In this document: positions 1 to 8,671 of the stretch, piece after piece
How the letters are laid out: the number at the start of each line of letters is the position of its first letter
How positions within the stretch are numbered: position 1 is the stretch's first letter
DNA from: Gemmatimonadota bacterium
GTDB taxonomy: Bacteria; Gemmatimonadota; Gemmatimonadetes; Palauibacterales; Palauibacteraceae
Assembly: GCA_021295785.1 (NCBI GenBank)
Contig: JAGWBR010000005.1
Location: 1,874 to 65,873, forward strand
Length of the DNA stretch: 64,000 bases
Direction: 5' to 3'
Program-made: the position numbers and the translations under genes
Notes under the pieces: model-generated
Seen by the model: only the letters and a program-made list of their open reading frames with translations
The model's database searches: none
Told to the model about the DNA's origin: nothing

Positions 1-1159
1 CGGCGTCGAAGACGTCCCAGACCCGATCGACCGGTGAGACGCCAGCCACCGTTTCGTTGGCGTCGCCAGCTCTGCGGAGCCACGCGCCACCTTGATCCGT
101 GACAACCATGGCATCCCAGGCTCGTTGTGACTCAGGTATCGGCATGTCGGGCAGGTGCGTCTCGTAGAAGCGCACTAGGGATTCGGGAACCCGGGCCCGC
201 CGCAGTTGCTCGACGAACATCGTCGCGGAAAAGTCATCGATCTTGCGGGTCGCTCGCTCGATCTCAACCTTGCGATCGAGACCTGCCGGACTGTACACAG
301 AATACGACATCTCCCCGGCGCCATCGGTTACGTAGGCTCGGTCGTCCCAGAACCCCCGAAGTGAGCCCTCGGTGAACGGTACGACGATCTGCCTCCCGTC
401 ATGGAAGTACCACAGTGGGCCAAGGGTCTCCGCCACCAAAGTTGGAGCCGTGCCATCCAGCGGCATGATCCAGGTTCTGACCGTATCCCTCACCGTCAAG
501 CCATTTGCCGGTATGTGCTCCAGTGCTCGCGGTATACTGCCGAGAAGGGTCCCCGTCTGGGTCACGTGAAGCGGTCGCGGACTGATGCCGAGGGAAGCCG
601 GCATCAGGTGGCTGCCCTGGAACTCACCGCTCTCAGAGAACAGCGAAAGTCGCCGCTGTCTATCGTCATACACGTAGGCGGCTCCTTCGGCATCAAAGCC
701 AAGGAACCGACTCTGCCGGAACTCACCGGGGCCGTCACCTCTCCCACCGATCGTGAACAGATGCGCCCCGGAGCCGGAGTCAAATACCCGGATCTCCTGG
801 GTTTGCCGTTCCGCAATCCACAGCGATCCGTTGTGGTGCAATCGAGCATCGGCGACTTGACCGAACAGTTCTGGACCTTCCGTCTCGGCACCGAAGACGC
901 GCCTGGCGGGCTCAACAAGTTCCCCGTAGGGCAGCGGCTCATCAGAATTCCGGACGATCTCCACCCCCGCGCTGTCTACGCGGCGTGGACCGGTTGCCTC
1001 GCTACGGTCGGAAACGCCGCACCCCGCACAGAGCAGGACGATGGCAACGTAGCATCCCGGGCTTGGATGTGATGCTGATATCCAGGTGGGTGCGGAAAGG
1101 AAGCCTGGCGCCGGAGGCCGAGGCGGCGATGGTGGCTCCGAACGGAAATGCACCGGCAT
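1..1159 (-). CDS. Secreted beta-propeller lipoprotein, 3' end cut by window edge
   Basis: The open frame runs off the left edge, giving at least 386 codons. ATG at 1159 follows GGAGG with 7 nt spacing, and an in-frame TAA lies at 1163-1165, so the start is well fixed. A Pro-rich N-terminus is followed by a short hydrophobic stretch ending LLCAGC (Cys47), so I infer a lipoprotein or a secreted protein. Residues 138-147 read GGRGDGPGEF, preceded by WIAERQTQEIRVFD. This NHL/6-bladed-propeller signature also occurs in two other proteins of this window (28985-30163 and 50493-51746). The family has no defined reaction; such proteins are abundant in Gemmatimonadota and may bind ligands at the cell surface. 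The C-terminus is not visible. Confidence 0.8.
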   Translation of the reverse strand, partial: MPVHFRSEPPSPPRPPAPGFLSAPTWISASHPSPGCYVAIVLLCAGCGVSDRSEATGPRRVDSAGVEIVRNSDEPLPYGELVEPARRVFGAETEGPELFGQVADARLHHNGSLWIAERQTQEIRVFDSGSGAHLFTIGGRGDGPGEFRQSRFLGFDAEGAAYVYDDRQRRLSLFSESGEFQGSHLMPASLGISPRPLHVTQTGTLLGSIPRALEHIPANGLTVRDTVRTWIMPLDGTAPTLVAETLGPLWYFHDGRQIVVPFTEGSLRGFWDDRAYVTDGAGEMSYSVYSPAGLDRKVEIERATRKIDDFSATMFVEQLRRARVPESLVRFYETHLPDMPIPESQRAWDAMVVTDQGGAWLRRAGDANETVAGVSPVDRVWDVFDA

Positions 1160-1551
1160 CTGTTAGCCTCCTGGCACGTACTTCACGATCCGCGAAGCCT
1201 CGCCAAGGCTGACTTCGATCGTGCAGAGTGCTTCCCCAAGAACGACTGCGTGTGTCACACGTCCTCGGTGAGGAATCATGGCCGACCTGGACACCATCCC
1301 CCGAGTCCCCGTAGCGTCTAGTATCGCCCACGTACACGGCTCACGTCGAGCCACACAAGGAAACTGCGCCCAAAGCTCGTTCTTGGATCCCATATAGTGC
1401 CCCCGATTTTCCTGGACGGTATTTTAACAACCCTTCTGGGGTTCAGAGGAGAGGAGGCACGGGATGTCTTTGGCGCGTTTTTCCACGATCTCCCGGCCCC
1501 AGTAGTGAACGCTGGCGTCACGCCGCCCGAAGCCGGGGGCCGCCGGCCGGG
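1160..1551. other. Intergenic region without a convincing gene
   Basis: This 392-bp stretch lies between the end of the MATE gene and the start of the propeller gene, both on the minus strand. It should hold the propeller promoter, but I see no clear -35/-10 pair. A 76-codon minus-strand frame (1163-1393) stops immediately before the propeller start and shows no recognisable motif, so I do not call it a gene. Confidence 0.5.
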
Positions 1552-2967
1552 CTAGACCTTCTTGCTTTTCCAGCTGCCCCGTCTGAACAGCCACACGCCC
1601 AGTACCGCGGACAGCGAGTAGGCCAGGGTCATCGAAAGAAAAATCCCCGTCGGCCCCATTCCCATGCCGAAAGGAAGGCGCACGCCTTCCTGCGGCGAAA
1701 AAGCCAGCACGTAAGCCAGCGGCAGCTGGAAAAACCAGAAAACCAGAATGTTCAGCCGGGTGGGCGTAGCCGTGTCTCCGGCACCGTTGAAGGCTTGGAA
1801 CGTGACCATGCCCCAGGCGTAGAACACATACCCCAGGCTGATAACGGTGAGTGCGGTCCGCCCCACGGCGGCCGTCTCCGGGCCGGGAGCCATGATCTCC
1901 ATGATCGGTCCCGCCAGCGCAACAAACAGCACCGTGACCACGGCCATGTAGGCCATGTTCCACACACCCGTCACCCACACGGCACGTTCGGCCCGATCTG
2001 GTTTCTCCGCGCCGAGGTTCTGGCCAACCAACGCGGCGGCGGCGTTGGAGATGCCCCAGGCGATGAAGATCACGAACAGCACCACGCGGATGGCCAACGT
2101 GTACCCCGCCAGGGCAACCTCACTGAACGCGGCCAGCATCCTCATTGAGCCGACGTAGCTCACATGGCTGACCAGCATCTGCCCCACACCGCCCCGCATT
2201 ACCGAGAGCAACCGAAGGATCAACCTGCCATCGAACCCCAGATCCTCGCGGGTGATCCTGATTCGGTAGCCGCGGCCGAGGTGCCAGAACTGATAGGCCA
2301 CCCCAACGGCCCGGCCGGTGGTCGTGGCGACCGCCGCTCCGGTCAGGCCCAGTTCGGGGAACGGGCCGGCACCGAAAATCAGAGCGTAGTCCAGCGGGAT
2401 GTTGAGGAGGTTGGCGAGCCAGACCGAGCGCATTGCCATGGACGCGTCACCCGCGCCCCGAAAAATGGCGTTGTTCACGAACAACAGGATGATCACCGGC
2501 ACACCGGCCAGGAGTTGAATCCGGGCAAATGTCGTCCCCACATCCACCACTGCCTGCTCGGCCCCCATCAAGCGCAACAGCTCGGGCGCGTAGATCGCCC
2601 CGGGCACCCCGATCAGGAAGGCGATCGCCAGCGCGCTGATGATTGCCTGAACCGCCGTTCGGGCGGCGGTCCGTTCATCTTTTTCGCCCGTGCGCCGCGC
2701 AACCAGGGCCGTTGTCGCCATGGCCAGCCCCATGCCGATCGAATACACGATGGCCAGCAGTGTCTCGGTCAGACCGAGAGCGGCCAGGGACGCCGAGCCG
2801 AGACGACCCACGAAATAGGCGTCTACCAAAACAAAAAGGGACTCGCCGGCCATCTCGAGCACCATCGGAACCGCCAGCAACAGTACGGCACGGTTCAGGT
2901 TCCCCGACGTGAAGTCCTGCCGGCTTCCCCGAACCGACTCGACAACCGATTTCCAAAGTCCCGACAT
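1552..2967 (-). CDS. MATE family multidrug/toxin efflux transporter
   Basis: 471 residues, the usual length for a MATE transporter (about 450-480), with roughly 12 hydrophobic segments in two similar halves. Typical early MATE features are visible: AVPMVLEMAGESLFVLVDAYF near residues 33-53 and an inner repeat around GGVGQMLVSHVSYVGSMRML. The family exports cationic drugs or metabolites in exchange for Na+ or H+ across the inner membrane. Its start is only 35 bp from the divergent ABC importer start at 3003, so the two promoters must overlap or lie inside the coding regions. The substrate cannot be read from the sequence. Confidence 0.92.
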   Translation of the reverse strand: MSGLWKSVVESVRGSRQDFTSGNLNRAVLLLAVPMVLEMAGESLFVLVDAYFVGRLGSASLAALGLTETLLAIVYSIGMGLAMATTALVARRTGEKDERTAARTAVQAIISALAIAFLIGVPGAIYAPELLRLMGAEQAVVDVGTTFARIQLLAGVPVIILLFVNNAIFRGAGDASMAMRSVWLANLLNIPLDYALIFGAGPFPELGLTGAAVATTTGRAVGVAYQFWHLGRGYRIRITREDLGFDGRLILRLLSVMRGGVGQMLVSHVSYVGSMRMLAAFSEVALAGYTLAIRVVLFVIFIAWGISNAAAALVGQNLGAEKPDRAERAVWVTGVWNMAYMAVVTVLFVALAGPIMEIMAPGPETAAVGRTALTVISLGYVFYAWGMVTFQAFNGAGDTATPTRLNILVFWFFQLPLAYVLAFSPQEGVRLPFGMGMGPTGIFLSMTLAYSLSAVLGVWLFRRGSWKSKKV

Positions 2968-3002
2968 GCCCAGAAAGTCCCTATCGTTCTAGGTTCTCCA
3001 AC

Positions 3003-4130
3003 ATGACAGCGCTCAAACCCGACCTGAAATCCGGCCCGACAACGCCGCACGTCTGCTTCGAGGCCGTAAGCAAGTCCTACGACGGAAAAACGCTGGTGGT
3101 GCACTCTCTCGACCTGGAGGTGGCACGCGGCGAATTCCTGACCCTGCTCGGTCCGTCGGGGTCTGGCAAGACGACCATCCTGATGCTGTTGGCGGGTTTC
3201 GAGGTTCCCTCGGCGGGTGTGATCCGCGTCGCGGGGAAACCCGTTCAAGATTTGCCGCCTCGCAAACGCGGCATCGGTATGGTGTTTCAAAACTACGCAC
3301 TTTTCCCGCATATGACCGTGCGGGAGAACCTGGAATTTCCGCTGGAGGCCCGTTCGGTCGCGGCTCAGGCCAGAGAGGAGCGGGTGGCGCGCGCGATGGA
3401 TCTTGTGCGTCTCTCTGGCTTGGCGGGCCGCCGCCCCGCCCAGCTGTCCGGCGGGCAACAGCAGCGGGTAGCCATCGCGCGCGCCCTCGTGTTCGAGCCG
3501 GAACTGGTTCTGATGGACGAGCCGCTGGGCGCCCTCGACCGCAGTCTGCGGGAAGAAATGCAGTACGAAATCAGGTCGATTCAGCGACGGCTGGGGGTCA
3601 CCATGGTTTACGTGACACACGACCAGCGAGAGGCAATGGTCATGTCTGACCGAATCGCCGTGCTGAGGGGCGGCCGGATTGAACAGATCGCTGGCCCAGA
3701 GGGACTTTACGAGGAACCCGAGCGGGTATTCGTGGCCAACTTCATCGGGGAGAACAACCGCCTGGACGCCGAGGTCACCAGCGTTGAGAAACACCTCTGC
3801 GAAGTCGTGACCGGGGGCGAGACCATACGTGCCATCAAGGTGGCCGACTGTGAGGTCGGCGACACCGTGACCCTTTCCATGCGGCCCGAGCGGGTTGCGG
3901 TCAATCCGCGAGACGGGCTCTATTCAAACGAGACCGACGCAATAGTCGAGGATGTGGTGTTCCTGGGCGGCCAGCTGCGGGTGCGGATGACGGCCTGCGG
4001 TTCGGACCAGATCGTCGCGAAGATTCCAAACATGCTCGGGCACGGTGGACTTCTGGTTGGCGACACGGTGCGAATCGGCTGGGCCGTGGCGGACTGCCGG
4101 GCCCTCGCCGCCGAGCCTGCCCACTCGTAA
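3003..4130 (+). CDS. ABC importer ATPase, spermidine/putrescine (PotA) type
   Basis: 375 residues. Walker A is GPSGSGKTT, the signature is [15 protein letters not shown], Walker B is [12 protein letters not shown], and the switch His lies in VTHDQREAM. The C-terminal third (about 240-375) is a TOBE-like regulatory domain, as in PotA/FbpC/MalK ATPases. It powers the importer encoded immediately downstream. Its TAA overlaps the ATG of the solute-binding protein by one base (TAATG at 4128-4132), which indicates translational coupling. The gene order ATPase, binding protein, permease, permease fits a polyamine-type system. Confidence 0.92.
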   Translation: MTALKPDLKSGPTTPHVCFEAVSKSYDGKTLVVHSLDLEVARGEFLTLLGPSGSGKTTILMLLAGFEVPSAGVIRVAGKPVQDLPPRKRGIGMVFQNYALFPHMTVRENLEFPLEARSVAAQAREERVARAMDLVRLSGLAGRRPAQLSGGQQQRVAIARALVFEPELVLMDEPLGALDRSLREEMQYEIRSIQRRLGVTMVYVTHDQREAMVMSDRIAVLRGGRIEQIAGPEGLYEEPERVFVANFIGENNRLDAEVTSVEKHLCEVVTGGETIRAIKVADCEVGDTVTLSMRPERVAVNPRDGLYSNETDAIVEDVVFLGGQLRVRMTACGSDQIVAKIPNMLGHGGLLVGDTVRIGWAVADCRALAAEPAHS

Positions 4131-5254
4131 TGCCGGGGTCCCGCATGACAGGACCCATTGCCAGCGCGCTTCTGGTGGTGGCCAGCTTCGCAGCCGTGGT
4201 GGCCCTGCTGGCCCGGTGCGCCGGGCTGAACGACCGGGGGCCATGGGTCGCGACCATCACCTACGGCGGTGCCTACGGTCGGGCCGTTGAAGAGGCGGTT
4301 CTGGTACCGTTCGCCGGCCAGACCGGGCTCCGCGTCGAGGTGGATGGGTTTGGCGGAGGGCTGGCCCAGATCAGGGCTCAGGTAGACGCCGGCCGCGTGT
4401 TCTGGGACGTGGTCGATGTCGAAACCGCCGAGGCGGTGCGCGGCTGTGAAGAGGGCCTGTTCGAGTGGGTGGCCATTGCCGACATGTTGCCTGCGCCCGA
4501 CGGCACTTCGGCCGCGGACGATTTCAAGGTTGAACAGCAGACACAGTGCGCCATTCCCGGCGTGTCTTTCTCCACGGCGGTGGCCTATAACGAGGACCTG
4601 TTCCCTGGCGAGAAACCAGGTACGATTCACGACTTCTTCGACCTGGAGAAGTTCCCCGGTCGCCGGGGCATGCGGAGGGCTCCCGAGGCCAATCTGGAAT
4701 TCGCCATCATGGGCGACGGGGTCTCCAGGGCCGAGGTCTACAACGTGCTGGGCACCGAGGAGGGGCTGCAAAGGGCGTTTGACAAGCTGTCGTCTATCAA
4801 GGACCACATCGTGTGGTGGGAGGCGGGCGCGCAGCCCCCGCAGATGCTTGCGGACCGCGAAGTGGCCATGAGCACCGCCTACAACGGGCGCATCTTCAAC
4901 GCCCAGGTACTGGAGAACCAGCCGTTCTCGATTGTCTGGGACGGGCAGATCGTGGACCAGGCCCAGATGGCAATCGTGGCGGGCACGCCGAGGCTGGACG
5001 CAGCCCGGCGCCTTCTCAGGTTCTTCACCAGCACCGAGGCCCAGGCAGGCATCGCGGGGCGCATCGCCTACGGCCCGGCGCGTCTTTCGAGCGACGCACT
5101 GGTCTCCACCCATCTGGCTACCGGGGTCGAAATGGCCCCGCACCTGCCTACTTATCCGGCCAACCTGGAAAAGGCGCTCCAGACCGACGCGCGTTGGTGG
5201 TCGGCCCGCCGCGACGATTTGCACGAACGGTTCAGCACCTGGCTGATCCGGTGA
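4130..5254 (+). CDS. Extracellular solute-binding protein, PotD/PotF-like
   Basis: 374 residues. A hydrophobic leader (SALLVVASFAAVVALLARC) follows a start at ATG 4130, with an alternative ATG at 4145. The ending ALLARC could be an atypical lipobox. The mature part begins VATITYGGAYGRAVEEAVL, the usual first strand of type-2 periplasmic binding proteins, followed by VFWDVVDVETAEAVRGCEEG. The motif TAYNGRIFNAQ matches polyamine-type binding proteins. It should deliver substrate to the two permeases downstream. Polyamine specificity is inferred from the permease and ATPase type and is not proven; related systems take up thiamine, Fe3+ or opines. Confidence 0.88.
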   Translation: MPGSRMTGPIASALLVVASFAAVVALLARCAGLNDRGPWVATITYGGAYGRAVEEAVLVPFAGQTGLRVEVDGFGGGLAQIRAQVDAGRVFWDVVDVETAEAVRGCEEGLFEWVAIADMLPAPDGTSAADDFKVEQQTQCAIPGVSFSTAVAYNEDLFPGEKPGTIHDFFDLEKFPGRRGMRRAPEANLEFAIMGDGVSRAEVYNVLGTEEGLQRAFDKLSSIKDHIVWWEAGAQPPQMLADREVAMSTAYNGRIFNAQVLENQPFSIVWDGQIVDQAQMAIVAGTPRLDAARRLLRFFTSTEAQAGIAGRIAYGPARLSSDALVSTHLATGVEMAPHLPTYPANLEKALQTDARWWSARRDDLHERFSTWLIR

Positions 5255-5300
5255 GGCCGGACAGGGGCCGGACGGTCAGGGCCGCACCGGGAGGCAGGTC

Positions 5301-6494
5301 TTGACGGCCAGGTGGCGGGCGGCGGCGCTGGTCTTGCCGCTTCTCATCTATACCGTCGTTACTTTCCTGGTGCCGCTCACCACCATGCTGGTACGGAGCT
5401 TCTACGACCCCGTCGTAGCAGAGGTGCTGCCCGGCGTGCTGGCTGCGCTGGACGACTGGAACGGGAGCGGTGATCCTCCCGAGCCGGCGTGGGAAGCCGC
5501 AGCCACCGACCTGCGCGCGGCCGCGGAGGCCGGAACGGTGGGTCGCGTGGCCAGCCGCGTCGGGCGCGTCGACCCAGACCTGCGGACGGTGCTGCCCGGT
5601 ACCGCCTTTGCCCTGGCCGAGGGAGGTCTGCGCCCGGCGCGGGGCCAGACCTGGCACGACGTAATGGTATCGGTCGATTCGGCGTGGGCCAGTCCAGACA
5701 CCTGGCGAGGAATCAAAGAGGGCGGGAGGCGTTTCACGTCGCGGCACTACCTGAATGCCGTAGACCTGACCCGCGGACCCGACGGATCAGTGGCCGCCCG
5801 GCCGGAGGACCGCCGGATCTACCTGCCCCTGTTCTGGCGGACTCTCCAGGTGAGCCTTGCGGTTACCCTGCTGTGCCTTGTGCTCGGCTACCCGGTGGCC
5901 CACCTGATCGCACACGCCTCGCCCAGGAAACGCGGGATCCTGCTGGCGCTCGTGCTGGTGCCGTTCTGGACTTCGCTCCTCGCCAGAACCACCTCCTGGA
6001 TCGTGCTCCTCCAGAACCAGGGCGTGATCAACGACCTCCTGGTCGCAACGGGCCTGGTTGCCGACGACGGCCGGTTGGCGCTGGTCTACAACATGGCGGG
6101 CACACTGATTGCGATGGCCCACGTGCTGCTTCCGTTCATGGTGCTCTCGCTCTATTCGGTAATGAATTCCATCTCGCCGCAATACATGAGGGCCGCCGCC
6201 TCGCTGGGCGCGCGGCCGTGGCACGCCTTCCGCAAGGTGTACTGGCCGCAGAGCCTGCCAGGCGTGGGTGCCGGCTGCCTGATGGTGTTCATCCTGGCGA
6301 TTGGGTACTACATCACCCCCGCGCTGGTCGGGGGCAGCAGCGGCCAGTTGATCTCGAACATGGTGGCCTACCACATGCAGCAGTCGCTGAACTGGGGGCT
6401 GGCCGCGGCCCTGGGCGTGCTGATGCTGGGGGGTGTCATGCTGCTCTACGTGCTCTACGACCGCTTGACCGGTGGCCGGGTGGGGATTCGCTGA
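5301..6494 (+). CDS. ABC importer permease 1, PotB type with large periplasmic insert
   Basis: 397 residues from a TTG at 5301 preceded by GGGAGG. TM1 is near residues 8-32. It is followed by about 140 mostly hydrophilic residues (roughly 35-172) before the conserved permease core, so a sizeable periplasmic domain is inserted. The core carries the EAA loop AAASLGARPWHAFRKVYWP around residues 296-314, the coupling helix to the ATPase. PotB proteins are usually about 280 residues, so the insert accounts for the extra length. Its TGA overlaps the next gene's ATG (TGATG at 6492-6496). Confidence 0.9.
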   Translation: MTARWRAAALVLPLLIYTVVTFLVPLTTMLVRSFYDPVVAEVLPGVLAALDDWNGSGDPPEPAWEAAATDLRAAAEAGTVGRVASRVGRVDPDLRTVLPGTAFALAEGGLRPARGQTWHDVMVSVDSAWASPDTWRGIKEGGRRFTSRHYLNAVDLTRGPDGSVAARPEDRRIYLPLFWRTLQVSLAVTLLCLVLGYPVAHLIAHASPRKRGILLALVLVPFWTSLLARTTSWIVLLQNQGVINDLLVATGLVADDGRLALVYNMAGTLIAMAHVLLPFMVLSLYSVMNSISPQYMRAAASLGARPWHAFRKVYWPQSLPGVGAGCLMVFILAIGYYITPALVGGSSGQLISNMVAYHMQQSLNWGLAAALGVLMLGGVMLLYVLYDRLTGGRVGIR

Positions 6495-7339
6495 TGAGTG
6501 CGGTCGGACGGGGCACGCGCGTGCAGGCCGGGTTCTGCACGCTGGTCTTCGTTTTCCTGATTGCGCCGATTCTCGTGATCGTCCCGCTGAGCTTCAACGC
6601 CGAACCCTATTTCACGTTCACCGAGGGAATGCTGCGGTTGGACCCCGAGGCCTGGTCGCTACGCTGGTACCGGGAAGTCGCCGGCAGTGAAGACTGGAAA
6701 AGAGGTTTGGCCAACAGCGCCCTGGTGGGGATTTGCGCGACCGCCATTGCCACGGTGCTGGGCACGCTGGCGGCCATCGGCCTCTCAAATCCCGCCATGC
6801 CCGCCCGCCGTTTCGTGACAGGGCTATTGATTTCGCCCATGGTGACGCCGGTAATCATCACCGCGGCCGGCATGTACTTCTTCTACACGGCGGCAGGCCT
6901 GTCGCGCACCCACCTGGGGTTGATTCTGGCCCACGCGGTTCTGGGAATGCCGTTCGTGATCATCACCGTTACCGCCGCGCTAACGGGATACGACCGGAAC
7001 CTGACCCGCGCCGCATCGGGGCTGGGAGCCGGGCCCGTGCACGGGTTTCTGCGGGTCCAGTTGCCACTGATCGCCCCCGGGGTCATGTCCGGGGCGTTGT
7101 TCGCCTTCGCCACCTCTTTCGACGAAGTGGTCGTGGTGTTGTTCATGGGCGGCCCGGCGCAGAAAACCGTGCCCCGCGAAATGTGGTCGGGGATCCGCGA
7201 GCAGATCAGCCCGGCCATACTCGCCGTGGCGACATTCCTGATTCTGCTGGCGGGACTGCTGCTGCTAACCGTGGCCTGGTTGCGCCGCCGCTCCGTGCAG
7301 GCTTCGAGGGGTTGGCGGGGTGGCGAGAGCCGGGGGTAG
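6494..7339 (+). CDS. ABC importer permease 2, PotC type
   Basis: 281 residues, the normal PotC length. The N-terminus reads FVFLIAPILVIVPLSFN, typical of the family. About six TM segments follow, with the EAA coupling loop RAASGLGAGPVHGFLRVQLP around residues 176-195 and the diagnostic FATSFDEVVVVLFMGGP near 206-222. It pairs with the upstream permease to form the channel. Its start overlaps the stop of permease 1, consistent with a single four-gene operon at 3003-7339. Confidence 0.92.
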   Translation: MSAVGRGTRVQAGFCTLVFVFLIAPILVIVPLSFNAEPYFTFTEGMLRLDPEAWSLRWYREVAGSEDWKRGLANSALVGICATAIATVLGTLAAIGLSNPAMPARRFVTGLLISPMVTPVIITAAGMYFFYTAAGLSRTHLGLILAHAVLGMPFVIITVTAALTGYDRNLTRAASGLGAGPVHGFLRVQLPLIAPGVMSGALFAFATSFDEVVVVLFMGGPAQKTVPREMWSGIREQISPAILAVATFLILLAGLLLLTVAWLRRRSVQASRGWRGGESRG

Positions 7340-7373
7340 CGCGAAACCATCGCTTCCGGTAACCTGAATCCCC

Positions 7374-7664
7374 ATGTCGATGCTAAAGAAACTCCTGTTC
7401 AGGATGGACGGCCGGGCCGACAGCGCACGGACCAGATTCCGCAGCCGGTCGGGCCGCCTGTGGGAAGCCGAGTTTTGCCTGGCTTCGGGGCAAGATCGCC
7501 AGTCACCGCGTCTGTTGATCATGTTCAGGGACCAGGAAGACCCCACCGCGCCCCAGCGATACAACCAGGCGCCGCCGGGTTCGTCGCGGGTACCCAAGAC
7601 GGCCGTGGCGGAGTTGGGCGAGGCCGACCTGCGGGAGCTGCTCGCCAGGTCGACGAAGGTGTGA
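7374..7664 (+). CDS. Small hypothetical protein, paralogue 1
   Basis: 96 residues with no signal peptide or TM segment; not a family I recognise. The centre reads RLLIMFRDQEDPTAPQRY, the second half carries GSSRVPKTAVAELGEADL, and the end is RELLARSTKV. The next gene has the same plan (strand, R/P/W-rich centre, S-x-x-V-P, then S-D-L-E-Q-L-L-R-A-S), so the two look like tandem duplicates that have diverged strongly. It starts 35 bp after the ABC operon and may be cotranscribed with it. A regulatory or binding role is possible but unsupported. Confidence 0.65.
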   Translation: MSMLKKLLFRMDGRADSARTRFRSRSGRLWEAEFCLASGQDRQSPRLLIMFRDQEDPTAPQRYNQAPPGSSRVPKTAVAELGEADLRELLARSTKV

Positions 7665-7668
7665 CCGA

Positions 7669-7947
7669 ATGACGGCCAGCGACACTTCGGGGGGTACTCC
7701 GGGGGCAGCGCTCTCGCGCGAGTTCATGGACGCCGACATGACCCGGTGGGAGGCCTACGTGTCGGGCGGGCAGCCCAACACGAAGCTCAGGGCCCGAATC
7801 TTCTTCGTTTGCCTGGAAGACAATTTCCGCCGCCCCAGGTGGACGGCGCACTCCAGCGGGTCGGTGCCCGAGGCCAGTCGTGCGCTTGCGGCGATGTCTG
7901 ATTCCGACTTGGAACAGCTTCTCCGGGCCTCCCAAGCGCTGGATTAG
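7669..7947 (+). CDS. Small hypothetical protein, paralogue 2
   Basis: 92 residues, starting 4 bp after the stop of the preceding gene. The order RIFFVCLEDNFRRPRWTAHS, SGSVPEASRALAAMSD and LEQLLRAS parallels the upstream protein, which suggests a tandem duplication. No known domain is recognised. It ends in TAG at 7945-7947, and the frame after that stop stays open straight into thymidine kinase without another stop, so the kinase reading frame is continuous with this gene apart from one TAG. Confidence 0.65.
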   Translation: MTASDTSGGTPGAALSREFMDADMTRWEAYVSGGQPNTKLRARIFFVCLEDNFRRPRWTAHSSGSVPEASRALAAMSDSDLEQLLRASQALD

Positions 7948-7995
7948 CGGGCAGGCTTTCTGCCCTTCGCCCGCCCTGAACCGGGACGCGGCCGG

Positions 7996-8589
7996 ATTGA
8001 AGTAATTGCCGGTCCGATGTACTCGGGGAAGTCTGAAGAACTGATGCGCCGTGTGCGCCGGGCGCTGATCGCGGGCCGCCGGGTGGAGGTGTTCAAATCC
8101 AGTCTGGACGACCGCTACGGCGGGATCGGGCACGTCAGCTCTCACGACGGTCTGAAGCTCCGGGCACGGCCCGTTGCCGACGCCCGTAGCATGCTCGCCG
8201 CGGTAGCCGCCGCCTCAGACGCCGCCAACCCCGCGGAAGTAGTAGCCGTTGACGAGGTGCATTTCTTGGAGGGCGATGTCGCGGCAGCTGCCAACCAGCT
8301 CGCCGATTCGGGCTGCCGGGTCATCCTTGCCGGGCTCGACATGGACTTCCGCGGCGACCCGTTCCCCGCGATGTCGGAGTTGCTGGCCGTTGCGGAGCAG
8401 GTCCTGAAATTGCACGCGATCTGCATGAAGTGCGGCGCACCGGCCACCCGAAACCAGCGCCTGATCGATGGCCGGCCCGCCCACGTATCGGGGCCCACGG
8501 TCCAGGTAGGCGGCCCCGGTGACTACGAAGCCCGCTGCCGCGCCTGTCACGAGACGCCCGGCGGGGAACAGGAAGTGCGCCAGCGCTAG
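7996..8589 (+). CDS. tdk: Thymidine kinase
   Basis: Type II thymidine kinase, which phosphorylates thymidine to dTMP with ATP in the salvage pathway. The P-loop is GPMYSGKSEEL, the DE motif is VVAVDEVHFLEGD, and the zinc/lasso region has CMKCGAPA and CRACHE. The first ATG (8017) sits inside the P-loop and would remove the beta1 strand IEVIAGP that every family member has. No ATG, GTG or TTG lies between the upstream in-frame TAG (7945) and 8017. Candidate starts are ATT 7996 (used here), ATT 8005 or CTG 7960. The family identity is certain; the start is not. Confidence 0.9.
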   Translation: MEVIAGPMYSGKSEELMRRVRRALIAGRRVEVFKSSLDDRYGGIGHVSSHDGLKLRARPVADARSMLAAVAAASDAANPAEVVAVDEVHFLEGDVAAAANQLADSGCRVILAGLDMDFRGDPFPAMSELLAVAEQVLKLHAICMKCGAPATRNQRLIDGRPAHVSGPTVQVGGPGDYEARCRACHETPGGEQEVRQR

Positions 8590-8615
8590 CTATAGCTAAC
8601 CTCTGCGACTGCAGA

Positions 8616-8643
8616 AAGCCCCAAGCCGATGGCCCTGGGGCTT
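8616..8643. terminator. Bidirectional hairpin between convergent genes
   Basis: AAGCCCCA at 8616-8623 pairs with TGGGGCTT at 8636-8643 across a 12-nt loop. It lies between the stop of thymidine kinase and the stop of the convergent minus-strand gene at 8672. There is no clear U-tract on the plus strand, so termination efficiency is uncertain. Confidence 0.55.
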
Positions 8644-8671
8644 CCTTGGGTAATGGCCGGTGGTGACGGTG

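Noticed and set aside
1163..1393. Small minus-strand frame of 76 codons
   Set aside because: No ribosome site or family signature. It ends just where the propeller gene begins and is best read as leader DNA.
3920..5224. Minus-strand frame of 434 codons over the ABC operon
   Set aside because: Antisense to the ATPase and binding-protein genes, with no recognisable motif.
8590..8610. GCTAACCTCTG near the tdk terminator as a further island repeat
   Set aside because: Only about 11 bases agree with the repeat at 63421, too short in GC-rich DNA to be meaningful.
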